Assembly (NCBI RefSeq): GCF_032854445.1
Contig: NC_088306.1
Span: forward strand, 4,024,373 to 4,088,372
DNA: 64,000 nucleotides
DNA from: Liolophura sinensis
Lineage: Eukaryota > Mollusca > Polyplacophora > Chitonida > Chitonidae
Direction: 5' to 3'
The position numbers were made by a program, and so were the translations under genes. Each line of letters begins with the position of its first letter. The stretch's first letter is position 1. Shown here piece after piece: positions 45,401 through 57,118 of the stretch. Under the pieces are notes generated by a model. That model was not told the origin of the DNA. It saw nothing but the letters and a program-made list of their open reading frames with translations, and did not search any database.

Positions 45401-48400
45401 TGTTGAAACTTATCCCTTGTAGTGATAAGTGATTAAAATTTTTTTACCTTGTATCACTTTTATTTTTTTTGTCACATCACCTCACCTGCGTCGGAGGTGT
45501 TTCCGATCTTGTTGGATGAAGGCTGATGTGTGTATATTGAGAGGTATATGAACATTGTCAGTGCAGGGCATGTTGACATCTAGGTGTTCAATTTATAGTC
45601 TCTGAGGTATGTTTATCAAGCCTGTGATAGTTGCAGTTAATTACCTTTTATACTATGAAAGCTGTACTCGATTTCACCTCAGCCTGTGACTAATTTCCCC
45701 ATTCTGCATGATTCACACAGTTCTATTTGCCCTAGGAAAGGTGTTGTAGGTTTGCTTTGAAGGTTAGATGATGTCTTACTGGATAAGAGACCTATACAGG
45801 GTGTCCCAGAAGTCACGCACCATCCAGGTTGAGGTTGAATGTTTGAGCTACAGAGCGGTGTGTTGCCCCATCTCTTCCAATCATAAAACTAATTCCACTC
45901 TTTCTTGTACTGCTAATTTATTAGCCATAATTAACCCTGAAAGAGATAAAAATATTTAAAATCAGTTAAATCTGAAACACAGAAAAAAAATCAGAATGGT
46001 GCACAACTTATGGGACACCCTGTATAACGATGAATACATGTGTACACGTATAAATACTTCAGCTCCATGTCTGTAAGCCTCAGTTTTTTGTTTTTGCAAA
46101 GTTCAGTTTTAATGAGTGACATGATATATCACAAGAACTCATTCATATGTTGGCGGGTTTTTTTTCACTGTCTGATACAAGTGCGTTTTCATGTAGTTGG
46201 CTCTTTGAGAAATTCAGGGTGTAGTCATATGGGTCTTTGAGAAATTCAGGGTGTAGTCATATGGGTCTTTGAGAAATTCAGGGTGTAGTCATATGGGTCT
46301 TTAAGAAATTCAGGGTGTAGCCATATGGGTCTTTGAGAAATTCAGGGTGTAGTCATATGGGTCTTTGAGAAATTCAGGGTGTAGTCATATGTCTCTTTAT
46401 TTAGGACTGCACTGTTCATGATACATGTGCTTTAGCTTTTCCAGTGTTGTCCATTCATGAGAAAAGATTTGCCAATAGTATTCGGCTGGGTTGGGGCGTG
46501 TTTTGCGGCATGTGAGGCACACCATTTTGTCCGCGCTGGGACGTCCTTTGTTGGTTGCATGAAGCAAGTTTTTCCGCGTTTGTCTGAGCTCATAATGGTT
46601 TGGATTTAAGAGCAGAGATCTTAATTCAGAGGACACAAACGAAAAGGGAAGATCTGAAGAACAGTTGTCCTGTTTTAGGTTGTTTTTTTTTTTAGCAAAT
46701 ATCTGTTTTGAAATAAGATTGAGATAACTTGTCTTTGTCACCTTTTGAGATTTGCACCAATCTGTTAAACAAGCTGTTCAACAAACTGTACAACAGACTC
46801 TTCAGTGAAATGTTCAGCTGATCGAACAGTATGTTGAACATGCAACACTGACAGCGGACAACAGTACAACAAGCTGTTCAACAAGCTGCACAACAGACTG
46901 TTCAATGAAATGTTCAGCTGATCGAACAGTATGTGGAACATGCAACACTGACAGTGGACAACAGTACAACAAGCTGTTCAACAAACTGTACAACAAACAC
47001 TGACAGCAAAAAACCGACAGCGGACAACAGTACAACAAGCTGTACCACAAACTGATCAACAGAGTGTGCTATAAAATGTTCAACACACTGTTCAACCAGC
47101 TGTACTACAAGTCCAGGGCTTTTTGGGAATGCCTGGTAGATCATTTGCTGATAAAAATATCTGAAGAATGCAATTTTAAAGGACAAAAAAAAAAAAAAGG
47201 AAAGAAGAGGAAATTCTGATTACATAAAGATAAGAATTTAGTCGCTCATACCTGTTACTGGTATCCAAATAGCCCTGGAAACTTCCTGGACAGTAGATAG
47301 ACAAGCTCTTCAGATGTCAGATGTTGAAAGTTAAAGACATTGGGCACAGTTTGCAAAATGGGTAATTGTCTTGTAAGGTTATATTAATAATCCGAAGCTA
47401 TCTTGGAACCCTGTGATTAGTTTGGGGTAAAAGAAAACAAAAACCTGTAAAAACCCAGCAGTTGGGATGACATTTTACAAAAATTTTATTGATCAGTGTA
47501 AATCATTGATTTAAACTAAAAAGATATTTTTGAGAATAACGAATAATAGCTAGTGCAATCAGTTGTAGGTATATGGTTTTTGATGGATTTTTTAAAATAT
47601 CCGGCATATTTCGTGATGTAAATTCTTTATCACAGTAAAAATATTTGGTAAGGCTAGGAGTTGAAGGATAACCTTCTTTTACTGTTGTAGACTGGGACAT
47701 GTGTGTTGTCCTACGATGGGTTCAATAATAATACTGAAGAAAAGGTATATCCAAGCAAATTGTAACTGTTTACGCCAGCTTTTTTTTTGCTTGAAATGGG
47801 AAGCAATGAAATTATATTTATGAACACGATGAAAGAAAAATATAAAAGGTGTGGGAAGTTAAGTCGGGAAGGTTTTGAAATTCCAGGCTTATATTTTTGG
47901 AGGCAGTGGCTTCAAATTGTGATGTGTATTTCTCTGTGTAAGAGGGGTAGCAGTAATGTGTGATGTATGTAATTTATAGCTTATATTTCAGCTGCAGAGG
48001 TTGGCGAAATCTGAAATGCGAAATGAATTTTCCATGTAGATTTCTGTTTTATGCTGGCCACTATTTCTTTTCCCCAGAATTCTGAGCCAATTCTAAGGAA
48101 TTGAAAAGTGTGTTTGCTGTTTTGTTTCAGGGAAAGCAAGCAAGTATTTGTTGCTTTTTCTATTCTTTGTTTTTTTTTTTTTCCTCTGTCTATTATGTCT
48201 GTCTGTAATGTATGACCCTCCTTGTTTGGCGACGATGTTATACAAGGAGTTCCACAAAACTCGTTTTTAGGGTGCTTTTAAAATGAAAGTTCAGTTCCGT
48301 TTTTGTTGTGGTGAAAACTTTGCTGGAACTTTGTCCTGTCCTGCCCCCTAGTGGCCTAATTTGATGGCAGATTTTAAACTATTTGTGAGAGGTTGTTCTA

Positions 48401-50315
48401 CAACTGTGGAATCCAGTACACCACACTTATATCCACCCTCCACAGCCCCTGTGGCCACAGGTGGTACGTTACTTGTATTAGTGTGAACTCTTTAACCCTG
48501 AAGATTAAAGACGAGGCTCTAGATGGGTGCCCCCCGAGCGTAAGTTCTCAGGCTTAGCACCGTGCACACAGTGGTATGTAAACAAACGAAGCTTTCTTTC
48601 ATATTAATGCCTACTCGTTCGCTTCGAGTCTTCTTCTGGCAGAGTATATATATATATATACATACATCTCTTATATCTCTATATATGTATATTTTTTTTT
48701 TCTTCTTTCATGGATATTAATAATTTGACATGCTGTTTTATCAAAACCGACATTTGCATTGCTAAATTATCACACTTTGTGTGATTCCTTATCCTTTTGC
48801 AAGTGGATACTTGGCTAGGTGTTGACGATGTTTATAACTGTTGATGTCAGTGCGCTGTTACCCTGAACATTGAAGGGTTGGACAATTTCATGTAATGTTC
48901 TGATCATTGAAACATTGTGCCAGTTTTAACTGACATCACATATCCAAATTCTTTCATTTGTTTTTTGCTTTTTTTTTTTTTTAATCTAATATTGGACTGA
49001 CTGACTTTTGTCATGATTGCATTGTACGTGAGTGCTGAGGAAGGCGTTGGCATTGTGTTCTGACAGTAATCTTTTGTTTTGTAGGAAGAGGAGCGGAAAA
49101 AACGCGAGGATTTAGAGAAGATCATGATAGAGAACAACAAGAAAATAGAGGAAGCACAGCGAAAACTGGTATGGCTTAATGAAATTCTGTTTGATGTAAA
49201 ATCCTGTCTGAGTCTAAGATACTCACTTTGCCCTGATGCTGAAGATGTGTTAATCAGAGGGATTTTTTGGAAGGAAGGATTGTGTAATATTGTCAGCACC
49301 AGTAGGAATATTTTCGTGAACTTTATTTGCCTCTAGTGGTCTCTGTGGCCTAAAACCGACCCCAATAGCACAGTTGGTAGAGCGTCGGGAGCTGTAGATC
49401 CAGGGTCAATTCTGGGTCAAATCACATCTAAGACTTTAAAAGAGGAAGTTGTAGCTTCTTCGCTTGGCGTTCAGCATGAAGGGTATAGTGCAACAACTGG
49501 TTGACCCGTAACAGTATACTGATTTGGGCGGGGCGGCTTACTTGTCTTCAGTAAGGCGTCTCCGTGAAACAGCACTATATAAAAGAGCAGTGGAAATCCG
49601 TCCTGCAACAAGGAGGCACATTACATGCACTCTAAAGATTCTTGCGTCATATGACTGAAAAATTGTTAAGTACGGCGTTAAACCCCAAGCACTCACTCAC
49701 TCACTCTCTGACCTAGTGGTGCTTGCACGGCAGAATGACAAAGGAGCCTGTTACCATTGTTGTTTCTGTGAGTTCAAGTTCAGCCATGCCAGCTCCTGTT
49801 AGCTGGCTTACTGTCCTGTACATGATAAGGTTTGTCAGCAATCTGTGGATGGTTGTGGGTTTCCCCTGGGCTTGGCCTGGTTTCCTCCAACTATAACGCT
49901 GGATGCTGTTGTATAAGTGGAATAGTGTTGAATATGCGGTAAAAATGAAATCAATAAATTATTTACCTATCATAAAGTGTCGGCTTTTATGTCATTTTTG
50001 GAGTCAGTAATTTTGGAGGGTAGGGTTAAGAAAATTTTGTACTCCCTTTTGTTGACTATTTTATTCAATTTCAAATTTTATTGGTAATGCGTTGAGTAAA
50101 CATTTATTTGTAGCCAGCAATTTAGTCCTGAGTGTTGTTCATTTCTCTTTCAGGCTGAAGAACAATTGAAACTAGTGGAGGAACAGCGTAAAATGCTGGA
50201 AGAAAAACAAAAACTTGAAGAGGAGGACAGAAAGCGCAAATCAAGAGAACAGGAAATTATTCTCAACAAAAAAAATGCCCGTCCTCGGGTGTCCTTTTCT
50301 CTTGGTGGCAAATAA
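39421..50315 (+). CDS. ARGLU1: ARGLU1, arginine- and glutamate-rich protein 1 (five coding exons)
   Basis: Coding exons are 39421-39572, 44285-44395, 45026-45251, 49085-49168 and 50154-50315; phases agree at every junction and the product is 244 residues (human protein about 273). Exon 1 encodes an Arg/Ser-rich head (RS repeats and RDRSHSS). Exons 2-5 encode a long charged helix with the family core [40 protein letters not shown] and the C-terminal PRVSFSL. ARGLU1 is a nuclear-speckle protein: the RS half works in splicing regulation and the Glu-rich half binds Mediator and nuclear receptors. The linker between the two halves is shorter than in vertebrates. The exon 1 donor GTAGCC is weak, so an extra small exon in intron 1 cannot be excluded. 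Intron 1 carries a MULE-like element. Confidence 0.93.
40139..42001 (+). mobile_element. MULE-like DNA transposon with long terminal inverted repeats
   Basis: The ends 40139-40232 and 42001-41892 are inverted copies beginning GTCATATxGTCTAAC, each with repeated TCGTCTAA sub-units. Inverted similarity continues inward: 40328-40437 pairs with 41690-41572 (GAATAAATTGACATCTG, TTATTTTCAATAAAATACAC, CAAATATATGTATCTG). The right arm holds about 110 extra bases that the left lacks. No clean target-site duplication is visible. It lies in intron 1 of ARGLU1 and encodes a partial transposase. Confidence 0.85.
40753..41355 (+). CDS. MULE-type transposase, C-terminal part
   Basis: The 200-codon frame has text typical of animal MULE-domain proteins: [51 protein letters not shown] and [14 protein letters not shown]. 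The CxFH segment belongs to the later part of the MULE transposase domain; the earlier catalytic region and any FLYWCH or other zinc finger are missing. Lying between long inverted repeats, it is probably the remaining coding part of an internally deleted element. The frame is open without stops, so the decay is recent or the piece is retained. I cannot tell whether it is expressed. Confidence 0.7.
   Translation: MSEKCRNMEGTKGNLSKCKKIQGCAFHWAQAEFRKVQSLGLEPAYRADNATYKLIRKLLALPFLPADFVQPTFERIQDRNTTTPELTVLFDYVHATWLENSVRVVRDWSVFGHSIRTNNDLEEWHHRINHWARRGDMQFYILIKLLFDEAQLVRLQVRLVSEGKLTKAMREHQSKMFELWTNYSDGIITAERCFQSENEV
42653..42690. other. perfect 17-bp hairpin
   Basis: TTTTGTTCAGTACACAG at 42653-42669 is followed by GATT and its exact reverse complement at 42674-42690. 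It lies in ARGLU1 intron 1 and no element boundaries are visible. Confidence 0.9.
43602..43795 (+). mobile_element. SINE family 1 copy
   Basis: ctgtgagctcaaatcc (head), GGAAGGTCTGCAGCAACCTG (body) and the tail with GTGTAAAACACCAATCAAAT. It is diverged, with the TTGAGTACGG segment altered. Confidence 0.8.
43870..44110 (-). mobile_element. SINE family 3-related fragment
   Basis: GGTGTCATGCCTGGTGTCTT at 44018 matches 33587 and flanking text also aligns. The frames on both strands here are repeat-derived. Confidence 0.55.
44741..44835. repeat. foldback element in ARGLU1 intron 2
   Basis: TAGTCGGTAATCACAGTTCG near 44748 is the near-complement of GAACTGTGATTACTGACCAC ending near 44830, with about 45 bases between the arms. 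It could be a small MITE core. Confidence 0.7.
45797..46022. mobile_element. mariner-like MITE, 226 bp
   Basis: The ends CAGGGTGTCCCAGAAGT and ACTTATGGGACACCCTG are inverted repeats of 17 bases with one mismatch, and TA flanks both sides (45795-45796 and 46023-46024), as expected for Tc1/mariner-type insertion. There is no transposase. It lies in ARGLU1 intron 3. Confidence 0.88.
46200..46395. repeat. 32-bp tandem repeat, about 6 units
   Basis: The unit contains CTTTGAGAAATTCAGGGTGT and agtcatatgggt; copies are nearly identical. ARGLU1 intron 3. Confidence 0.95.
46755..47110. repeat. CTGTTCAACAAG-rich repeat block
   Basis: About 12-bp phrases (ctgttcaacaag, ctgtacaacaga) form a longer unit with GCAACACTGACAGCGGACAA that occurs two to three times. 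ARGLU1 intron 3. Confidence 0.8.
47111..49084. other. remainder of ARGLU1 intron 3
   Basis: AT-rich sequence with a TA microsatellite at 48645-48662 and poly-T runs. Nothing coding is recognised. Confidence 0.5.
49360..49705 (+). mobile_element. SINE family 2, full-length copy
   Basis: The head CCCAATAGCACAGTTGGTAG, the body, CATATGACTGAAAAATTGTT and an (actc)n tail. It lies in ARGLU1 intron 4, directly followed by a SINE family 1 copy. Confidence 0.88.
49712..49965 (+). mobile_element. SINE family 1, diverged copy
   Basis: GTGAGTTCAAGTTCAGCCAT (B-box region), GGATGGTTGTGGGTTTCCCC (body) and a decayed tail (gcggtaaaaatgaaatcaat). Confidence 0.75.
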
Positions 50316-52200
50316 CTAGAGTGGTCTGCCCCCTAGTGGCTAACTATGTAATACCTTCAAGCCATGACTGTCAAACCTCTTTCAGGTTTTGGACTCTTCC
50401 TTTCAGGGAGTGGAATATGGCTATGGCTTATTTCACTTGTCTGAACTTTTGACATAGCTGCATTTGGCTTCACCCATCACAGACTTTGGACTTGCCCAGT
50501 CCCTCATCTGATATGATAGACTCCTCGAACAATAGGGGGTGTGGGAATTCATCAGCAGCTCAGAAAACACCCCTTCACAGGGTTCATGCTTGGACTCTTC
50601 CAGTGTGTGCAGAATGATGATGCCTGTCTCTCTGTTTGTTGCCTTCTGTGAGATGAAGTTTGCAAGTTTTGAATGAATGCGGCTGGGTGGAAAACGTGGA
50701 TAGCAGTCTGCGGGGGCACAGGGGAGGGGGAGAGGGAACAGGGAATTAGGGAACAGAGAATTAAGGGAAATGAAATGATGATGGCAAGCCTGAGATAAAG
50801 AGTTCTGAGGGAATATGTAGGGTAAGGTAGAAGGTCTGTGAACATTGGAGAAGTGTCTGACTTACATCTGTGTTTGAGAGAGTGGGAGGGAGTTGTAGAC
50901 CATGGTGTCTGAACTGGTCTTTTCCTCACCATACTCAGAACAACAGGTGTACAAGGCAGTCTTTTGTTCTTTTGCTTCCTTATCATGACGCCATGGAAAA
51001 GTCTGTATTCTCAATTTCTGAAAGATGATATTCTTTGCATTCTGCGATCATCTTTTTTGTGTGTGTGTTTGTTAGATCGAGGTCGTGCTGCATTTTTTTT
51101 AGGTTTACTGTTTTCTTTTGCTTTTGGAGTTTTCTACGAATCGGTTTCTAACCATGAAAATGTGAAGCAGCTCGTTCAACTGCTTACATCTTCCATAATT
51201 GTGCAGAAGTTGAATTACCAGGGTTATGAAGATTTGATTTTTTGTTAAGCTGTCCTCAAAAGTTGTTCATGAAGCGGAAGTGAAGATTCACCAGTAACAA
51301 ATTTGACCTGGTGCTGGGGTGTTATGTTGTTCACTAAACCTTTGGTTTGACAGTGTCTTACATCGTGGCGTTAATAGAAGGCCCCTTCTTGCTGGGGATG
51401 TATCTATTTGGCCCGATGTGCTTCAGATATAGTGTTTTTGCACCTGGGAGGGGTTAAAGATCAGGATTGAGAGGGGAGCAGGTGAAGAGTAGAGTTTGGT
51501 TGGAAATTGAAATGAGGGGGTAGGTAACTTGGATTGCTTTTGGGTATTTTGGATTGCTTTTGTGTATTGATGGTATAGCTGGATTGTTTGCATGTGTGGA
51601 TGGGTATGTTGGATTGTTTTTGTGTATTGATGGTATAGCTGGATTGTTTGCGTATATGGATGGGTAATTCGGATTGTAATTGTGTTTCAATGGAGGATGG
51701 GTATGGCTGGATTGTTCATCGTATGGATGGGTATTTCGGATTGTAATTGTGTTTCAATGGAGGATGGATATGGCTGGATTGTTCGTCGTATGGATGGGTA
51801 TTTTGGATTGTGCCAGTGTGTGGATGGGTCATGTTCATATGCTGGCTATCGCACAGCCTTAGTAGCATGTTAATTGACAACACATGAAAAATGGTTTATG
51901 GAAATATTTTGAATGTACCGTAGTATTTCAGCATTTATGAGAAGCGGGGGCTGGAGATAATTTGGGTTGGTGGATTAGGCATGTGGAAGGGGTTAGTGGC
52001 CCTGTTTTTCAGTGGGGTGGGGGGTAAGCTGTTGTAAGCGATCAAGCATAAAAATTCTCCTGCAGACTTAACATAATGATATGAAATGATTGATTTGTAT
52101 TGTGTGTAAGTGATGTGTAATTTCACAATGGAGTAACAGGACTGTACTAAATGAAGCTTCACTTTTACCCCACACAAGTCCTGATTATTTATGTATATAC
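50316..52200 (+). other. ARGLU1 3' UTR and downstream flank
   Basis: No second gene is recognised. The 3' UTR end was not determined. At 51525-51840 lies a degenerate repeat with TGGATTGTTxxTGTGTATTGAT and ggatgggtat phrases. The minus-strand frame 50986-50552 and the plus frame 50964-51248 look accidental. Confidence 0.5.
51490..51840. repeat. degenerate GGATTGT/GGATGGGTAT repeat
   Basis: Repeats of 30-75 bases; the pair at 51670-51738 and 51739-51806 is nearly identical over about 68 bases. Confidence 0.75.
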
Positions 52201-52984
52201 TACGACGATATTAAAATCTTACGGACTAATCTTGTAGTTTTCAGAGGTTCTATGTTTTTTATCTGTATTACAATAGTTGGTTGTTTAAATCTTGGGAGCA
52301 GGTGAGGTAAAGTCCCTCCACTCGGCACGTCTACATGGGAGTTCAATCCTGACCTTAGCATAGTGTCGCCGTTTGCACGTGCATAATCTTGCATTCATTG
52401 AATATCATTTACCTTCCTCCAAGATGATGTGCAAGTCTACAGGGTACACTGTCGGAAAGTTGATCAGTAACAGGTAAATATTCTTGGAATTTTCCTGGCA
52501 TTCCAGGATCTTCGTCAAAATTGCTTATCAGTGTGAATTGTCTTCAAAATGATTGGACTGACAAGTGATATTCAGTCTGGCTGATAATGTACCAATCTCG
52601 CTGTAATGCGTAATTTTGTCATGTACATGTGTACTGTCTGCACACGTGCAAGATCATTCCTAAGCAGTGCCTGGATGTCCTGCGAATTTCAACTCCTCTG
52701 TATACACGGACAAAACGCAACAATTACGAGTGTATGCTTAGTGTTAACACTGTAGACCAGAATGTTTCGCTTTTACCATATTTACTGCACCAGCCACACC
52801 ACTGTAAACACAGCTCAATCAGCAAGAGCTGAGCTCAAGCCTCAACAGGTGAAAAAACCATTGACAATTTGCCGTTTTCTTGTTTGTTTACAGAGTAGTC
52901 TGCTGAGATACAGGCCTGTCATGCCTGTTGTGTACATGTAGAAATCAGCTTCTTGTATTCAAGTTTAAAGAAAACAGAGGAATA

Positions 52985-53215
52985 CTTTATTTATTTGATT
53001 GCTTTCATGTCATGCTCAAGAACTTTTCATTTATATGATAGCAGTCAGTGTAATGGGTGGAGTGAGTAGCGTTTTCATATTTATAGGCCCTGTATATAAC
53101 GAGAGAAGAGGTATCCACAAATTTATTGCCCAAGGCCTGGATGGAACCCACACCTTTTGGTCCAAGCGATTGAAGGACAGCCCATCTTAACCACTCTGCC
53201 GCCACCCACTCCCGA
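52985..53215 (-). mobile_element. SINE family 1, old copy
   Basis: tttatttatttgattgc and TCATGCTCAAGAACTTTTCA (tail, reversed); the other end, near 53190-53210, keeps a weak head (taaccactctgccgccac). Confidence 0.55.
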
Positions 53216-54305
53216 GAACAAATTAGCTTTCGAACAACATGTAGTTTTCAACTGAAATCTGAAGTTGCCACTACTGCCCACACCGTAGGCCCCTGAAAAA
53301 ACGGTGCCCCCAGAATGCATGTGTTCAAACATATTTATCAAGTGTAGGCCTAGCCATTGTGTGTAGATGGTGTGCAGGATACTTTTTACTGATTCTTCTA
53401 ACGTACCAGACATATGCTGAGCAGACGGAATTAAATGTAGCATAGGAAGGGTCAATTTTATACAACTTTGTAAATCACATTTCCTGAATAAGGTATTCTC
53501 CTGAATGTGATTTGGATTTTTAAAACCAAGCAAAACACATTTGAAGCTTTAGATTTTAGGGTGGCCATTTCTGCCCATACTGGGACCAGTGACATTACAT
53601 CAGGTTTGTACCACATAGGATCCATACACTAGCAGATTTCATCACTCAGTGGACATATGAATGCTGTGAACCGTGAATGCACTTGCAAGATGGAGATTGA
53701 AATGAATCAATTCAAGAAAAATCACATGGATGTGATGTCACTGATAATCTCTGGTTCACAACAGACCATGGTGGAATCTGATGTTTTAAAGCCATTGTAC
53801 TTGGTCCGAATTCCATAAAAATAAATCATTTTCCATGACAGTGTTTAATGGTCTTTCATCTGAAATATACTTCGTTTTAGTGTTTTCTTTTTGTGTTTAA
53901 TGCCACAATTAAGAGTTTTTCACTGATATCATGGTGTTCAGAATAAACCACTAACCTTTGGTAAGTTACTGATGAACTTTTCCATGTGTAACGTACAAAT
54001 GTGCGAGTCCTAGTGACTGATATATGATTATTAGCTGTTTTGTAAAAGTAGGCCCAGGGCTCGTATTAATCAAGCAATGCTGAAACCATAAATTTGCAAG
54101 CGCTTAACTCGACTGCCGAGGGCAAACTCAGACGAGAAATGAACACAAATTGGGGATCGTGCATTATTCTGCAATATTAAATGAATCAGAGTTCAAATTA
54201 AATCTTCCTAGAGGGAACATTTTTATTGTAGTTGTGTTTGAATTTTTTGAGTCGTAAGACCTTTGATAAATATGGGCCTGGTATGGATCAGGCACTGACT
54301 GATCT

Positions 54306-54560
54306 AGGGGGCCTCCGTGGCCCGAGGTGCTCAGCACGCTGTCATGGCACAATGACCCTGAAGCCTCACCAATGCGGTGGCTGTGAGTTCAAGTTCAGCT
54401 TATGCAGGCTTCCTCTCTGCCCTTACATGGGAATGTATGTCAACAACCAGCAGATGGTCATGTGTTTCCCCTCACCATGTGGTGGTCGCCGTCGTGTAAG
54501 TGAAATATTCTTGAGTTCTCCATAAAATACCAGTCAAATAAATAAATAAATAAATAAACT
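54306..54560 (+). mobile_element. SINE family 1, full-length copy
   Basis: GGGGGCCTCCGTGGCCCGAG head, CTGTGAGTTCAAGTTCAGCT, body, and tail GTGAAATATTCTTGAGTTCT with (aaat)n. This is the most complete plus-strand copy in the window. Confidence 0.88.
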
Positions 54561-54574
54561 CAATGATCCAAACC

Positions 54575-54795
54575 CAGGTTGGGTCATACCAAAGACTTTA
54601 AAAATAATATTTTGTTGCTGCATCATTTCTTGATCTGTACTAAGAGGTCAGAGCAAGTAAACCAGATACTTCAGTTTGGCAGAACGGACTCTCCCTGCCA
54701 CAAGAGGCTACATGTATGTGTACACATTTAATAATGATGCGTCCTCTTCACATGACTGAAACATTCTTAACTACGACATAAAAACCCAAGCATAC
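54575..54795 (+). mobile_element. SINE family 3 copy
   Basis: GATCCAAACCCAGGTTGGGT (tRNA-like), CACAAGAGGCTACATGTATG, then CATGACTGAAACATTCTTAA and a tail cccaagcataca. It is adjacent to the preceding SINE. Confidence 0.6.
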
Positions 54796-56119
54796 ATTTA
54801 CATCCTGGTACATACGTACTCACTGATCTAACCACTCTATTGTCATAAAGCACAAACAATCGATGAAGTCTTTGTTAATGTATTATGCTTACATTATGTA
54901 CACAATATTATACCTTTATATATATTCAAATGTAAAACAATAGCTTCATATAAATATGATCTATTAATCAAGTCACTCCAGTGGCACTGCTTGATTCCGT
55001 CTTCTCTTTACAGAGAATTAAACTTAATGTCCAAACAACTAAAGAATTTTGTTTCGGATTTTCAATAGAAAACAAGAATGAAACCCCTGATAGTTGAAAA
55101 CATATGAATAGAAATATATCTTTTTACATGTAGAAAAATGATAGAAGATTTTCTGTGAAAAAAATAAATTAATGATTGCCTCTAACTCTTTCTCAATTTT
55201 CTTCAGAGTTCAAGACAGCCATTTTGAAACAAAAGGAGAGAGGCATTTTTTTTCTGAAATCATTTCAAGGTCCTGGACACATTCGTCAATGGTGAGAATT
55301 GTACAAATTTGGTAACGGTACAAAATGGTGAATGATACATGTCAAAACAGAAACGCTTCACATGACAATTAATTTCACTGAAGAACATTAAATAATTTAC
55401 TGCCAAAATTACAGGAGGTATTTTATCAATTTCTAACATAGGCATTTTTCCTTTTACAACACCTCTCTCTATACATATATGTATATATATATATATATAT
55501 ATGTACATGCGGCTGAGTATCAGCTAAAAATAGACACCGGAGGGATTTGTCAGAACTTGACGGGCAATCATGGCGTCATCTACATGTAGAGAATGAAAAG
55601 AAAAATATTTCTGTCCACCAGTTTGGTTTGCGCACCAATAAGAGGCCATAACTCAATGAAGACCGCCATTTAACTTTACAATTTTAACACATTAAATAAT
55701 CATGTCGCCATTTAACTTTACAATTTAAACACATTAAATAATCATGTATATACACATATTTGCTCACAAAACTTCATAATTACAGCTGAATTGCAGCCAT
55801 CAGCATTTTTACAAAAAAAAATTCTTTTGAAAAATGTAAAGAAAGTACTGAAGCTGAGCTGCCTGTTCTTGCTACATTTAAGCCAAGGGAGGTAAGGCTG
55901 TTCTAAATATTTATCTCCCTACTTAACAACTTATCACCCACAGTTCAAATGATCATGTGCAGAATTTTAGTTAAAGAACAAGTTAGACCTTGTTTTACAA
56001 AACCTACAAAAGTTGGCGTCAGGTAAAGTATCTCGTAATCCGAGCCGAACTTCAACTTACTTAGCACACAAGACCTTTATTTCAAGGCATCTGGGTCAAA
56101 CATCAGCGTCATGAAATGT

Positions 56120-56935
56120 ACCTGTTTGACAGGTAGAACCTCGTGGGGTAATGTTGTAGGAGCACATCATATAGGCATGCTGTAGAATCATATTAGGGGT
56201 TGTTTCACAGGTGCGTGCTGTGTGGTAATGTTGTAGGAGCACATCATGTGAGCATGCTGTAGAACCTTGGTGTGGGGCCTGTTGTAGGAGTACATGTATG
56301 CTGTAGGAGCACATCATATGAGCATGCTGTAGAACCTTGCTATGGGTCATGTTGTAGAAGTACATGTATGCTGTAGGAGCACATCATATGGGCATGATGT
56401 AGAACCTTGTTGTGGGGGCCTATTGTAAGAGTACATGTATGCTGTAGGAACACATCATATGGGCATGCTGTAGAACCTTGTTGTGGGTTATGTTGCAGAA
56501 GTACATGTATGCTGTAGGAGCACATCATATGGGCATCCTGTAGAACCTTGTTGTGGGGACTATTGTAGGAGTACATGTATGCTGTAGGAGCACATCATAT
56601 GGGCATGATGTAGATCCTTGTTGTGGGTCATGTTGTAAAAGTACATGTATGCTGTAGGAGCACATCATATGAGCATGCTGTAGAACCTTGTTGTGGGGCC
56701 TGTTGTAGGAGTACATGTATGCTGTAGGAGCACATCATATGGGCATGCTGTAGAACCTTGTTGTGGGGCCTGTTGTAGGAGTACATGTATGCTGTAGGAG
56801 CACATCATATGGGCATGCTGTAGAACCTTGTTGTGGGGCCTGTTGTAGGAGTACATGTATGCTGTAGGAGCACATCATATGGGCATGCTGTAGAACCTTG
56901 TTGTGGGGCCTGTTGTAAGAGCATGTTGTAGGAGA
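56120..56935. repeat. 70-bp tandem repeat, about 11-12 units
   Basis: The unit contains TGTAGGAGCACATCATATGG, GCATGCTGTAGAACCTTGTT and GTGGGGCCTGTTGTAGGAGT (56701 to 56771 gives the period). The last three units are almost identical. It starts about 190 bases beyond the UBAC2 stop codon and may be in its 3' UTR. Confidence 0.95.
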
Positions 56936-57118
56936 ATGCTGTTACACCCATCTAGAAGATTATTGGCTGATCACAGGAGATCATGAATCATTTAAAGGAG
57001 ACAATTATAGGAGACTTAGCAACACCTACAAACACAAATATGGCCATGACAAATGATTAGATGTGCTGCTCTGCCATATGGCCCTTTAGTTTTCCTCCAG
57101 AAGCTCTTTATTTTAACT

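Larger units (their letters stand above)
52201..57118. other. convergent intergenic region between ARGLU1 and UBAC2
   Basis: I see no gene. It holds SINE copies (52985, 54306, 54575), a TA microsatellite at 55478-55501, a 70-bp array at 56120-56935 and, on the minus strand, the presumed 3' UTR of UBAC2. Confidence 0.5.

Noticed and set aside
56096-56856. series of minus-strand frames with repeated peptide phrases
   Set aside because: They derive from the 70-bp tandem array.
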